DNA of 32,619 bases from Allosalinactinospora lopnorensis (GCF_000981225.1 NZ_LAJC01000071.1:1-32619), one strand, 5' to 3'; counted from the first letter of the stretch, positions 1 to 7,403 are shown. Made by a program: numbers and translations. The notes: generated by a model from the sequence alone, not told the origin.

Positions 1-63
1 CACCGCGCAGCGGTCAACCGCGAGCCGGCCGCGCCCCTCCAAGGAGCGAGAGGGCCCACCGCG

Positions 64-110
64 AAAAAGGCCCGGCCGCACCCGCTCGGAGGCGGGTGCG
101 GCCGGGGCCC
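64..110 (-). terminator. Rho-independent terminator after livF
   Basis: A 13-bp perfect G/C stem (arms about 73-85 and 92-104, loop of 6) is extended by further G/C pairs at its base. On the minus strand it is followed by five T residues (A run at 64-68). It begins about 13 bases past the livF stop codon, so the liv operon ends here. Confidence 0.85.
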
Positions 111-122
111 GTCAGGCCGCGG

Positions 123-968
123 TCACGCCTTGGCCAGCGTCCCCAGGTAGAGCTCGATGACGTTCGGGTCGTGCAGCAGCTCCGCACCGGTCCCGGTGTA
201 GGCGTTGCGCCCCTGGTCCAGCACATACCCCCGGTCGCAGATCTGCAGGCACCGGCGTGCGTTCTGCTCCACCATGACCACCGACACTCCGGCGGCGTTG
301 ATCTGCTTGACCCGCTGGAACACATCGTCCTGGTAGATCGGCGAAAGCCCGGCCGTGGGCTCGTCCAGCAGCAGCACCGACGGGTCCATCATCAGCGCCC
401 GCCCCATGGCCAGCATCTGGCGCTCACCGCCCGACAGCGCGCCGGCCTTCTGCCTGCGCCGCTCCCCCAACAGCGGGAAAAGGGCGGACACCGCGTCGAA
501 CCGCTCCCGGAACGTCTTGGGGCGCAGGAACACGCCCATCTCCAGATTCTCCTCGACGCTCAACGTGGGGAACACGTTCTGCGTCTGCGGCACATACCCC
601 ACGCCCAGTGACACCAGCTCGTGCGCCGCACAGTTCGCGATGCTCCTGCCGCGCAGCGCCAAGGCGCCCTCGCGCACCGGGATCAACCCGAAGATCGTCT
701 TGATCAGCGTGGACTTCCCGGCCCCGTTCGGACCGATGACCGCCACGACCTCGCCCTCGGAAAGGGTCAGGGTACAGCGGTCGAGGATGTTCACCTCCGG
801 AACATAACCCGCCACCACCTCATCGGCGACCAGCAGGTAGTCCTCGTACCGCTCGATCCTGGTGACCTCCGCATGCTCCAGGACCTCCTCGCGGTGCCGC
901 TGGATGGCCGCGGCATCCTCGGACGCCGACGCCTCGTCCGGCCCGTCGCCCCGCGGTTCCTCGCTCAT
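123..968 (-). CDS. livF: Branched-chain amino acid ABC transporter ATP-binding protein LivF
   Basis: This is the second ATPase of a LivFGHM-type importer, acting at the cytoplasmic face of the membrane. The 281-residue product shows Walker A (GPNGAGKST), the Q-loop region (YVPQTQNVF), the LSGGERQ signature, Walker B (LLLDEPTAGLS) and the switch His region (VVMVEQNAR, where Q-N replaces the usual H, as is common in LivF). LivF proteins are usually about 235 residues; this one has roughly 45 extra acidic, Ala/Glu-rich N-terminal residues. The ATG at 968 was chosen because a strong GGAGGAGGGA site lies just upstream and the start overlaps the livG stop by 4 bases (ATGA), which suggests translational coupling. 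It is the last gene of livHMGF and is followed by a terminator. The family call is secure; substrate specificity is inferred from the family. Confidence 0.93.
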   Translation of the reverse strand: MSEEPRGDGPDEASASEDAAAIQRHREEVLEHAEVTRIERYEDYLLVADEVVAGYVPEVNILDRCTLTLSEGEVVAVIGPNGAGKSTLIKTIFGLIPVREGALALRGRSIANCAAHELVSLGVGYVPQTQNVFPTLSVEENLEMGVFLRPKTFRERFDAVSALFPLLGERRRQKAGALSGGERQMLAMGRALMMDPSVLLLDEPTAGLSPIYQDDVFQRVKQINAAGVSVVMVEQNARRCLQICDRGYVLDQGRNAYTGTGAELLHDPNVIELYLGTLAKA

Positions 969-1852
969 CGTCCCTCCTCCGCACCGCCGGCGCCCGGCTC
1001 GTCGTGCTGCGTTCCCAGGTAGGCGTCGATCACCTGCTGGTTGGAGCGGATGTCGTCCGGACGGCCCTCCGCGATCACCCGCCCCTCCGCCAGCACGACG
1101 ATCCAGTCGCTGATCCCCATGATGACGTCCATGTCGTGCTCCACGAAGAGCACCGACACCCCCTCGTCCCGCAGCGAGGTGATGTGCTCCAGCAGCGACT
1201 GCACCAGCACCGGGTTCACCCCGGCCATGGGCTCGTCCAGCATGATCATCGTGGGCTCGGACATCAGCGCGCGCGCCATCTCCAGCAGCTTGCGCTGTCC
1301 CCCGGAGAGGCTCCCCGCGATCTCGTCGCGCATGTGCGCCAGCCGGAACCGCTCCAGCAGCGCCTCGGCCCGCTCCCGGTTCGCCGCCTCCTGCCCGCGC
1401 CAGATCCACGGCGCGAACGCGCCCACCATGCGCTCGCCCGTCTGCCCGCGCGCTGCCAGCAGCATGTTCTCCATGACCGTCAACCGGGTGAGCGCCTTGG
1501 TGAGCTGGAACGTGCGCACCAGCCCCCGCCGGGCCACCCGGTGCCCCGACAACCCCCGCAGCGACCGGCCCTGGAACGCCGACACCCCGCTGTCCATCCG
1601 GTCGAAACCGGTCAGCACGTTGAACAACGTGGACTTTCCCGCACCGTTGGGCCCGATGAGCGCCGTGATCGTGCCGCGCTGCACCTCCAGGTGCTCCACG
1701 TCCACCGCGGTCAGCCCACCGAACGACCTGCGGACCCCGCTCGCGCGCAGCACCGGGTCCGGCTTGGCCGCACCCGGGACCGGGGACACGCCGCTCAACC
1801 GGTCGTGCGACTCGGGCGCCGGCATCCGGCCGGCCATCGACTCACTTGACAT
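965..1852 (-). CDS. livG: Branched-chain amino acid ABC transporter ATP-binding protein LivG
   Basis: This 295-residue protein is the first ATPase of the importer. It shows Walker A (IGPNGAGKST), the Q-loop (RTFQLTKALTRLTV), the signature LSGGQRKLLE, Walker B (MIMLDEPMAGVNP) and the H-loop (FVEHDMDVIM), plus the LivG-type insert between Walker A and the signature. The first 30 or so residues are a low-similarity leader. The ATG at 1852 follows an AAGGAG about 10 bases upstream and overlaps the end of livM by 11 bases; an in-frame ATG at 1837 would avoid the overlap but has a poorer ribosome site. It pairs with LivF to power the LivHM permease. Confidence 0.93.
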   Translation of the reverse strand: MSSESMAGRMPAPESHDRLSGVSPVPGAAKPDPVLRASGVRRSFGGLTAVDVEHLEVQRGTITALIGPNGAGKSTLFNVLTGFDRMDSGVSAFQGRSLRGLSGHRVARRGLVRTFQLTKALTRLTVMENMLLAARGQTGERMVGAFAPWIWRGQEAANRERAEALLERFRLAHMRDEIAGSLSGGQRKLLEMARALMSEPTMIMLDEPMAGVNPVLVQSLLEHITSLRDEGVSVLFVEHDMDVIMGISDWIVVLAEGRVIAEGRPDDIRSNQQVIDAYLGTQHDEPGAGGAEEGR

Positions 1853-2840
1853 TGACCAGCATCTCCTTGCGATTGCCGATGAGCCCCTGCGGTCGGTACA
1901 CGATCAGCAGAACCAGTGCCAGCCCCACGACCGCGTGCCGCAGTGCGCCGAGCTCACCGCCCGCGATCCCCGGAAGCAGCCCCATGGCCGACACGTCCCG
2001 CAGCAGCCCGTCGAACATGGTGAGCAGGAACCACATGCCGATAGCACCGATGACCGGGCCCAGCGTCCGTCCGGCACCGCCCAGCAGCAGCATCGCCCAC
2101 AGGTAGAAGGTCACCTGCGGCATGAACGCGTCAGGGTGCACGGTCTGCTGGTTGATGGCCATCAGCGCCCCGGCCAGGGCGCCGAACACACCGCCCAGCA
2201 CCAGGCTCTGCATCTTGTAGGCGAAGACGTTCTTGCCGAGGGCGCGCACCGCGTCCTCGTCCTCGCGGATGCCCTTGATCACCCGGCCCCACGGGCTGTG
2301 CGTCAGCACGTACATCGCCAGGCTCGCGAGGAGCACGACCGCCCACGCCACCGTCATGACCCACACGTCGCGCGCCGAGAATGTGATGGAGAAGGCGCCC
2401 GCGTCGATCCCGTAGGAGCCCGACGGGAAGGGGTTCCACGCGTAGAAGTCCCCCGCGACCTGCTGCAGGCCGTACACGCCGCCGGTGATGTCCTGGGCGA
2501 CGGTCGAACGGTAGATCAGCCGCCCCACCTCCGCCACCGCGATCGTGGAGATCGCCAGATAGTCCGCGCGCAACCGCAGGGTCGGCAGGCCGAGGAGTAA
2601 CGCCAGCACGAACGCGCACCCGATACTCACCAGGACACCGAGCAACAGCGGCAACTCGTAGGTACTGGTCGTCACCGCGACGCCGTAGGCGCCGACCAGC
2701 ATGAAGCCCACTTGGCCGAAGTTGAGCAGGCCAGTGTAGCCGAAATGCAGGTTGAGTCCGATCGCCGCCAGGGCGTAGATCGCCGCGATCGGGCCGATCG
2801 CCGTGCGCGTGGCCTCGGCGAGGATCTGAATGAAGTCCAT
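1842..2840 (-). CDS. livM: Branched-chain amino acid ABC transporter permease LivM
   Basis: This 332-residue polytopic membrane protein has the features of the LivM/LivH permease family: the early LNLHFGYTGLLNFGQVGFM stretch typical of LivM, LRADYLAISTIAVAEVGRL, the cytoplasmic coupling segment GRVIKGIREDEDAVRALGKN (the EAA-like loop) and the C-terminal LIVYRPQGLIG. About eight hydrophobic segments are visible. A GGGGAG site precedes the ATG. Only 11 bases separate it from the livH stop, and its own end overlaps livG, so the four genes form one transcript. It forms the translocation pore with LivH. Confidence 0.93.
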   Translation of the reverse strand: MDFIQILAEATRTAIGPIAAIYALAAIGLNLHFGYTGLLNFGQVGFMLVGAYGVAVTTSTYELPLLLGVLVSIGCAFVLALLLGLPTLRLRADYLAISTIAVAEVGRLIYRSTVAQDITGGVYGLQQVAGDFYAWNPFPSGSYGIDAGAFSITFSARDVWVMTVAWAVVLLASLAMYVLTHSPWGRVIKGIREDEDAVRALGKNVFAYKMQSLVLGGVFGALAGALMAINQQTVHPDAFMPQVTFYLWAMLLLGGAGRTLGPVIGAIGMWFLLTMFDGLLRDVSAMGLLPGIAGGELGALRHAVVGLALVLLIVYRPQGLIGNRKEMLVNVK

Positions 2841-2851
2841 CGTCCGCTCCC

Positions 2852-4255
2852 CTAACCGACCCGCTCACGGCGCCCCAGGATGCCCTGAGGCCGCACCAGC
2901 AGCACAACGATCATGATCGCCAGCGCCCAGGCGTTCTGCAGCTCCACCGGGAACCACAGGGTCGACAGCATGGCCACCAGACCGATCACCAGACCGCCGA
3001 CCATCGCCCCGTACGCGGTGCCCAGACCGCCCAGGATCACCCCGGCGAACATCAGCAGCAGCAGATGGAAGCCCATCTGCCAGTACACCGTCTGGTTCAG
3101 CCCGTAGAAGACGCCGCCCAGCGCGCACAGCGCGCCGCCGAGCGTCCACACGTAGAGCGTCACACGGTCGACGTTGATCCCCGACGACTCCGCCAGGTCC
3201 CGGTTGTCGGCCACCGCCCGCATGGCCTTGCCGATACGGGTGAACTGCAGCATCGCCGCCACCGCGACCAGCACCAGCACGGAGAGCGCCGCGATCGAGG
3301 CATCGCGCGGCGTGATCTGCAGCGGTCCCAGGGTCAGCATCGACTGCAACTGGAACTCGTCGTAGCGCACCCGCGTACCGCCGAAGTAGGCCAGCAGCAG
3401 GTGACGCAGGACGAGGGCGAGACCGATCGAGACGATGAACATCTGGATCAGCGCGACATTGCGGTGCCGCAGCGGCCGCCAGATGAACCGCTCCATCCCG
3501 CCGCCCAGAAGGGCGCCGAGCACCACGGCGAGCACGGCCGCGACGACCAGCGGCACAGCGGTGAACACCATGCCGGTGCTGAACATCAGCGCCATCATCG
3601 CCCCGAAGGTGACCATGTCGCCGTGGGCGAAGTTGATCATCCGGGTGGTGCCGAAGATCAGGGACAGGCCGACCGACGAGATCGCGATGATCATGCCGAA
3701 CGTGATACCGGACAGGGTGGTCTGCAGGAGCCTGGTGGAGAAGGACGCTCCCCGCTCCACCTCGGGCGCCGCCGGCGCCTCTTCCTCGGCTTCCTCCGGC
3801 GGGCCGCCGTCAGCCCCGGGCTCGGCGCCCTCTTCAGTGGGACTGGGCTCGGACTCCTCTTCCTCCTCCTCGCCCGGCAACGCGAGTCTGAAGATCACGG
3901 CACGGTCCTGACCAGGACGGACCTCAACTTCGTCGAACTCGGCTCCGGGAGTCTCAGCGACAACGTACTCGTCGGGGACGGACTCTTGGTCCAGGACTAC
4001 GTGGTAGGTGCCCGGTTCGGGCAGCTCCACTTCCCATTCACCATCAGAGTCGGTGGTCGCCGTGCCGATCTCGTCCCCGTCCCGGGAAACCGTGATCTCG
4101 ATACCTTCCACGGTTTCCGGGTCGCGGATCTGACCGCTGAGCGTTTCACCGCCCTGATCGTCTGCGGCCGCATACGCCGGGATCACCAGGATGGCGGCGA
4201 TCACGGCGAGCAGCACAGTCACGAGGCGTCTGCGCACGCGCGCTCCCTTGCGCAT
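2852..4255 (-). CDS. livH: LivH permease with N-terminal secreted carboxypeptidase-regulatory-like domain
   Basis: The C-terminal 290 residues (about 178-467) are a standard LivH permease (TTLSGITFGMIIAISSVGL, TRMINFAHGDMVTFGAM, GKAMRAVADNRDLAESSGI, LLVRPQGILG). They are preceded by about 175 extra residues: a cleavable-looking signal peptide (positively charged start, hydrophobic core, PAYAAA near residue 31), a beta-rich domain of about 90 residues (LSGQIRDPETVEGIEITV, TTDSDGEWEVELPEPGTYHV) resembling carboxypeptidase-regulatory/Cna-B modules, and a Glu/Pro-rich acidic linker at about 127-175. LivH is normally about 290-310 residues. The ATG at 4255 was preferred over an in-frame GTG at 4282; its GGAG lies 12 bases upstream, inside a hairpin. 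It is the first gene of livHMGF. No substrate-binding protein gene is visible near it. The permease call is certain; the N-domain role is unknown. Confidence 0.9.
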   Translation of the reverse strand: MRKGARVRRRLVTVLLAVIAAILVIPAYAAADDQGGETLSGQIRDPETVEGIEITVSRDGDEIGTATTDSDGEWEVELPEPGTYHVVLDQESVPDEYVVAETPGAEFDEVEVRPGQDRAVIFRLALPGEEEEEESEPSPTEEGAEPGADGGPPEEAEEEAPAAPEVERGASFSTRLLQTTLSGITFGMIIAISSVGLSLIFGTTRMINFAHGDMVTFGAMMALMFSTGMVFTAVPLVVAAVLAVVLGALLGGGMERFIWRPLRHRNVALIQMFIVSIGLALVLRHLLLAYFGGTRVRYDEFQLQSMLTLGPLQITPRDASIAALSVLVLVAVAAMLQFTRIGKAMRAVADNRDLAESSGINVDRVTLYVWTLGGALCALGGVFYGLNQTVYWQMGFHLLLLMFAGVILGGLGTAYGAMVGGLVIGLVAMLSTLWFPVELQNAWALAIMIVVLLVRPQGILGRRERVG

Positions 4256-4267
4256 CTGAGATAGCGG

Positions 4268-4287
4268 CTCCGGCGACAGCACCGGAG
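4268..4287 (-). promoter_or_regulatory. Hairpin covering the livH ribosome site
   Basis: CTCCGG (minus strand) pairs with CCGGAG across an 8-base loop, with a possible further G-U and G-C pair. The GGAG in the 3' arm is the only Shine-Dalgarno-like sequence ahead of the livH ATG, so the stem could limit translation. The pairing is seen; regulation is inference. Confidence 0.4.
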
Positions 4288-4315
4288 ACCGATCAATCGC
4301 TAGTGGGTGGCGGTG

Positions 4316-4344
4316 AGTTTAGCCGCATTTACCACGGTTGTTCA
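4316..4344 (-). promoter_or_regulatory. Candidate livH promoter
   Basis: On the minus strand TGAACA (4339-4344) and TAAACT (4316-4321) are separated by 17 bases, placing a start point about 50 bases before livH. The -35 is only a 4/6 match to TTGACA, so this is tentative. Confidence 0.35.
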
Positions 4345-4451
4345 GCTTCGCTTATGCCACGTGATGCAAACGTCATGGCTTCGTAGAGAATCGTGACCAA
4401 AGCGCGACAACCCGGCGAATGCCCGATGACCTGCGATCTCCCGACGACGCA

Positions 4452-4484
4452 CGAGACCCCGCCACCCCGGGCGGCGGGGTCTCG
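4452..4484 (-). terminator. Hairpin terminator after the ANTAR regulator
   Basis: A perfect 12-bp stem (4452-4463 with 4473-4484, CGAGACCCCGCC) with a 9-base loop lies about 40 bases past the stop of the regulator gene on the minus strand. There is no T tract, as is common for actinomycete hairpin terminators. It separates the regulator from the liv operon. Confidence 0.65.
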
Positions 4485-4522
4485 AACGGTTCGGACGTGC
4501 GGTGGCAGGGCCCGGCACCGCG

Positions 4523-5112
4523 CTACTTCTGCTGCTCGCTGAGCGTCTCGATGACGGTCTCGGCGACCTTGCGCATCGTGAGCCTGCGGTCCATGGAGTT
4601 CTTCTGGATCCAGCGGAACGCCTCGGGCTCGCTGAGCCCGTGCCTGCTCTGCAGCAGCCCCTTGGCCCGCTCCACCAGCTTGCGGGTGTCCAGACGCTCC
4701 TGCAGGCCGCTGACCTCGGCCTCCAGAGCCGCCAGTTCGGCGTAGCGGCTGACCGCCATCTCGATCGCCGGTACCAGGTCGGACTTGCTGAACGGCTTGA
4801 CCAGGTAGGCCATCGCCCCGGCGTCGCGGGCACGCTCCACGAGCTCCCGCTGGGAGAAGGCCGTCAGGATGACCACCGGCGCGATCCGCTCCTTCGCGAT
4901 CCGCTCGGCGGCCGTGAGCCCGTCCAGGATCGGCATCTTGATATCGAGGATGACGAGGTCCGGACTGCTCTCCCGGGCGAGGCGTATCGCCGCCTCGCCA
5001 TCACCCGCCTCACCCACGACGGCGTAGCGTCCTCCTCAAGCATCTCCTTGAGGTCCAGCCGGATCAGGGCCTCGTCTTCCGCGATCACCACGCGGCTCTG
5101 CGTCGTCGTCAC
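4523..5112 (-). CDS. pdtaR: PdtaR-like response regulator with ANTAR RNA-binding domain (one-base frameshift)
   Basis: The repaired product is 196 residues: a CheY-like receiver (VVIAEDEALIRLDLKEML near the start, phospho-acceptor Asp57 in VILDIKMP, then LTAFSQ and VKPFS) and a C-terminal ANTAR domain at about 125-190 (LVERAKGLLQSRHGLSEPEA, TMRKVAETV). ANTAR domains bind paired hexaloop RNA hairpins and prevent termination; the family match is M. tuberculosis PdtaR (Rv1626), partner of kinase PdtaS. The reading frame breaks at about 5028: GAGGACGCTACGCC should read GAGGACGGCTACGCC to give EEDGYAVVGEAGDG. One G is missing and both halves are otherwise intact, so an error is likelier than a pseudogene. 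The GTG at 5112 is the chosen start; the ribosome site is weak. The gene sits upstream of liv but is separated by a terminator. No PdtaS gene is in the window. Confidence 0.88.
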
Positions 5113-5257
5113 GAACACGAGGGTATCGAGATCCGCTACGATAGTCCGCACCGGCCAAGGTCTTGACGCCAACGCGTTGCCCGGCGCCGGGCTGGCCGAC
5201 CCGAAGCCACGCACTTCTTGGTAATTTTGTCCGAGAAGGTCGCAACAAATCCGAAAA

Positions 5258-5334
5258 GCCCCGGTATTCCAATCGGAAGAGAAGATCGATTCAAAATCGA
5301 TACAGTGTGGGTTCGAGTCCCACCCGGGGTACCA
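5258..5334 (+). tRNA. tRNA-like gene, anticodon CAA (Leu), class I fold without long variable arm
   Basis: A full 77-base cloverleaf with encoded CCA can be drawn. The acceptor is GCCCCGG/CCGGGGT with A73 then CCA; T8 A9; the D stem TTC/GAA has only 3 pairs plus a C-A mismatch; the D loop AATCGGAAG contains G18 G19. The anticodon stem is ATCGA/TCGAT (5 pairs) and the loop TTCAAAA gives anticodon CAA (5292-5294). The variable loop is only 5 bases (ACAGT); the T arm is GTGGG TTCGAGT CCCAC. CAA reads UUG (Leu), but bacterial tRNA-Leu is normally class II with a long variable arm, which is absent. The D and anticodon stems are A/T-rich for this genome. It has its own terminator immediately downstream. 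Whether it is charged with Leu, with another amino acid, or works outside translation cannot be told from sequence. Confidence 0.8.
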
Positions 5335-5335
5335 G

Positions 5336-5360
5336 AAAGCCACCTCAGGGTGGCTTTTTT
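5336..5360 (+). terminator. Rho-independent terminator of the tRNA-like gene
   Basis: A perfect 9-bp stem AAAGCCACC/GGTGGCTTT with tetraloop TCAG is followed by a T run ending at 5360. It starts one base after the CCA end, so the tRNA-like gene is a one-gene transcription unit. Confidence 0.9.
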
Positions 5361-5408
5361 GTCGCCCTTTCCAGGTTCGCCAGCAATCTGTGGATAATCG
5401 AGCATAGG

Positions 5409-5414
5409 TACGAT
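5409..5414 (+). promoter_or_regulatory. -10 element (TACGAT) for the LAGLIDADG gene
   Basis: TACGAT is a good actinomycete -10. It predicts a start point near 5421, only a few bases before the candidate start codons at 5424 (ATG, other frame) and 5428 (TTG), so the mRNA would be nearly leaderless. No convincing -35 was found. Confidence 0.4.
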
Positions 5415-5427
5415 TCGCGCCTCATGC

Positions 5428-6210
5428 TTGAGGCATGTACCCCCTCATATCCGCCGCGAAGCCGTAACCCTCCTCGACTCCGGTCCCAGCTTTCATGAAG
5501 TCAGTCGACGAACAAACATCAACCGTTCCACTCTCCGGACCTGGTCCCAGCATCGCGAACTCATCGACAAGTACGAGAACAAGGGCGCCTGCGTTCGCTG
5601 CGAACCACTACCCCGACTCCCCGATCCGCAGCCCGCGTACAGCTATCTGCTTGGCCTGTACCTAGGCGACGGATACATCAGCTACGTCGGCAATCGTACG
5701 AAGCAGCTGTGGGCACTTCGGATCTACTGCTCGAACACCTGGCCAAAACTGATCAAGGAGTGCGTCGGCACGCTGGAGACTGTGCTCCCAGAACACAAAA
5801 TCGCCGTCGTGGACAGAGTCGGCTGCAAGGAAGTACCGGCCCGCTGGAAGCACTGTCCCTGCCTTTTTCCGCAGCATGGGCCGGGGCCGAAGCACACGCG
5901 CAGGATCGAGCTCGCGCCGTGGCAGGCCGAGGTGGTGGGGCGCCACCCGGAGGAGTTCGTCCGCGGGTTGCTGCACTCGGACGGGTGCCGGATCGCCAAC
6001 CGCGTCAAGCGCACGGCCGCCGGTGCGGACACGTGGTACGAGTACCCGCGGTACTTCTTCTCCAACGCCTCCCGGGACATCCACGGTCTTCTCGGCCGCT
6101 ACCTCGACCAGCTCGGGATCGAGTGGCGGATGTCGAACGCGAGTAACCTCTCCGTGGCCAAGCGCGGCTCCGTCGCCCGGCTGGACGGCTTCGTCGGACC
6201 GAAACATTGA
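5428..6210 (+). CDS. HTH-LAGLIDADG homing-endonuclease-like protein
   Basis: The 260-residue product has an N-terminal helix-turn-helix of resolvase/IS-repressor type (about 9-40: REAVTLLDSGPSFHEVSRRT, then INRSTLRTWS), a CVRC pair at 55-58, and two LAGLIDADG motifs spaced as in a monomeric homing endonuclease: YLLGLYLGDGYI (73-84, acidic Asp81) and FVRGLLHSDGCRI (177-189, Asp185). Both acidic metal-binding positions are kept, unlike degenerate regulators such as WhiA. The in-frame start is TTG at 5428 without a ribosome site; an ATG at 5424 joins the frame if one C of the run at 5438-5442 is surplus. The 5' half uses AAA, ACA, CTA and CGA codons that neighbours avoid, while the 3' half is G/C-rich. 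It lies 93 bases behind the tRNA-like gene. Family recognised; target and role unknown. Confidence 0.8.
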   Translation: MRHVPPHIRREAVTLLDSGPSFHEVSRRTNINRSTLRTWSQHRELIDKYENKGACVRCEPLPRLPDPQPAYSYLLGLYLGDGYISYVGNRTKQLWALRIYCSNTWPKLIKECVGTLETVLPEHKIAVVDRVGCKEVPARWKHCPCLFPQHGPGPKHTRRIELAPWQAEVVGRHPEEFVRGLLHSDGCRIANRVKRTAAGADTWYEYPRYFFSNASRDIHGLLGRYLDQLGIEWRMSNASNLSVAKRGSVARLDGFVGPKH

Positions 6211-6429
6211 TATCTACCCCGCCGGAGTAGTCCTGAATAGGAAATTTGCGTGGATTCGCCGTGCCGCGGGGGCTGGAGCGATCACATCGCGGCTACAACC
6301 TGGGCACAACCTGCCGATACGGCCCCCACAACCGCCCCGGGTCCTTGATCCTGGAAACCGAAGTGTTGCGGGTTACGCGTCACCACAGTCCATCCGTAGG
6401 TATCGCAGCCCGTTGCGAAGGGAGTGTGG

Positions 6430-7374
6430 GTGCTCACCGCGGTGGCCGGGGTGATCGGGGCGCTGGTGATCAGCGCCTGGGCCGTCGTGGCCTGGGGGTC
6501 GAGGCGCCGGCGGGCGTGGTTGATGGCTCCTCTCGCGCTGCTCGTCGTCCTCTTGGTCGCCGCCGGGTGGCCGGGGTGGGCGTTCCTGCCGATCTGCGCC
6601 CTGGCCGCCGGTTCCTTCGCCGAGCTGGTCGTCGGGACGTACGAGGCGCCCACTCTGCGCACCAAGGATCCCGAGGGCCCGCTGACCACCGAGCGCTGGG
6701 CGGCGGCCGCCGCCGCCCCGTTCCGGGTCGCTCTGGCCGAGCCGTGGGATGTGGTGGTGCGGCCACAGCTGCGGGGGCACTACCGGAAGGCTTTCGAGGT
6801 GGAGTGGGGTATCACCGGCCGGGCGGGCCTACTCGAAACGGTGGACCGGCTCTGGGTGGAGCTGCACGCCGGGGGCAGCGCCGATCTCGTGGTGGATCTG
6901 CGCACCGGGACCGCGCGCACGCGCGGTCTGGAGGAGGGTCGGCGGGAGCAGCGGCTGCTGCTCTCCCCGGAGCAGGTGGCCCGCATGCGCGAGGTCACCG
7001 GTGCCGCGGACTCGGACGAGACGGTGGTGATCGACGCCTACCAGTGGTGGCACTCGGTGCGTCTGATCCGGCTGGCGTGCGGCGGCGCCACGCTGGACTG
7101 GCTCAGCCATGTGGAGACGCAGAACCTGCTGCGGAGGGTCGCCTCGGATCTGCAGCGCCGGTACGCGAGCTGGCGGCAGCTGGCCGAGGCGTTCCACGGC
7201 GGTTACCTCCTGTGGCGGGGAGGCGGGATGGACGATGCCGGTCCCGACCGTGTTTGGGTGGCGCTGGGGCTGCTGACGAGTGATCCGGCGAGCCCGTGGA
7301 ACCTGCTTCCCTGGGACATGCCGCTGGAGCGGGTTCCCTACGAGAACGGCGTGCCGAACGGGGTGCCGCACTGA
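6430..7374 (+). CDS. DUF1266 membrane protein
   Basis: The 314-residue product begins with two hydrophobic segments (AVAGVIGALVISAWAVVAW; APLALLVVLLVAAGWPGW), then a cytosolic domain with the DUF1266 pattern: EVEWGITGRAGLLETVDRLW early in the domain and a WRQLAEAFHGGYLLWR segment near the end. Function of DUF1266 is unknown. The GTG at 6430 was preferred to the in-frame GTG at 6424 because GGAG (6421-6424) then has normal 5-base spacing. The gene stands alone between the LAGLIDADG gene (219 bases upstream with nothing recognisable) and convergent pyk. Confidence 0.75.
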   Translation: MLTAVAGVIGALVISAWAVVAWGSRRRRAWLMAPLALLVVLLVAAGWPGWAFLPICALAAGSFAELVVGTYEAPTLRTKDPEGPLTTERWAAAAAAPFRVALAEPWDVVVRPQLRGHYRKAFEVEWGITGRAGLLETVDRLWVELHAGGSADLVVDLRTGTARTRGLEEGRREQRLLLSPEQVARMREVTGAADSDETVVIDAYQWWHSVRLIRLACGGATLDWLSHVETQNLLRRVASDLQRRYASWRQLAEAFHGGYLLWRGGGMDDAGPDRVWVALGLLTSDPASPWNLLPWDMPLERVPYENGVPNGVPH

Positions 7375-7403
7375 GGCCGTGCGGAGGTCCGGCCTGGGCC
7401 CCT

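Noticed and set aside
96-4264. Long plus-strand open frames opposite the liv genes
   Set aside because: They mirror the G/C-rich codons of the minus-strand genes, have His/Arg/Pro-rich composition and match no family.
5258-5334. Ordinary tRNA-Leu
   Set aside because: The long variable arm that defines bacterial tRNA-Leu is absent; the gene is called tRNA-like with this caveat.
5428-5430. Idea that the TTG start of the LAGLIDADG gene is read by the neighbouring CAA tRNA
   Set aside because: Initiation at TTG uses initiator tRNA, and the start itself may be misplaced by a one-base error; the match is probably chance.
5258-6210. tRNA interrupted by a group I intron carrying a homing endonuclease
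   Set aside because: The 77-base cloverleaf is continuous and the LAGLIDADG gene lies outside it, beyond a terminator.
6211-6429. Small gene between the LAGLIDADG and DUF1266 genes
   Set aside because: Frames here are short, lack ribosome sites and show no recognisable sequence.
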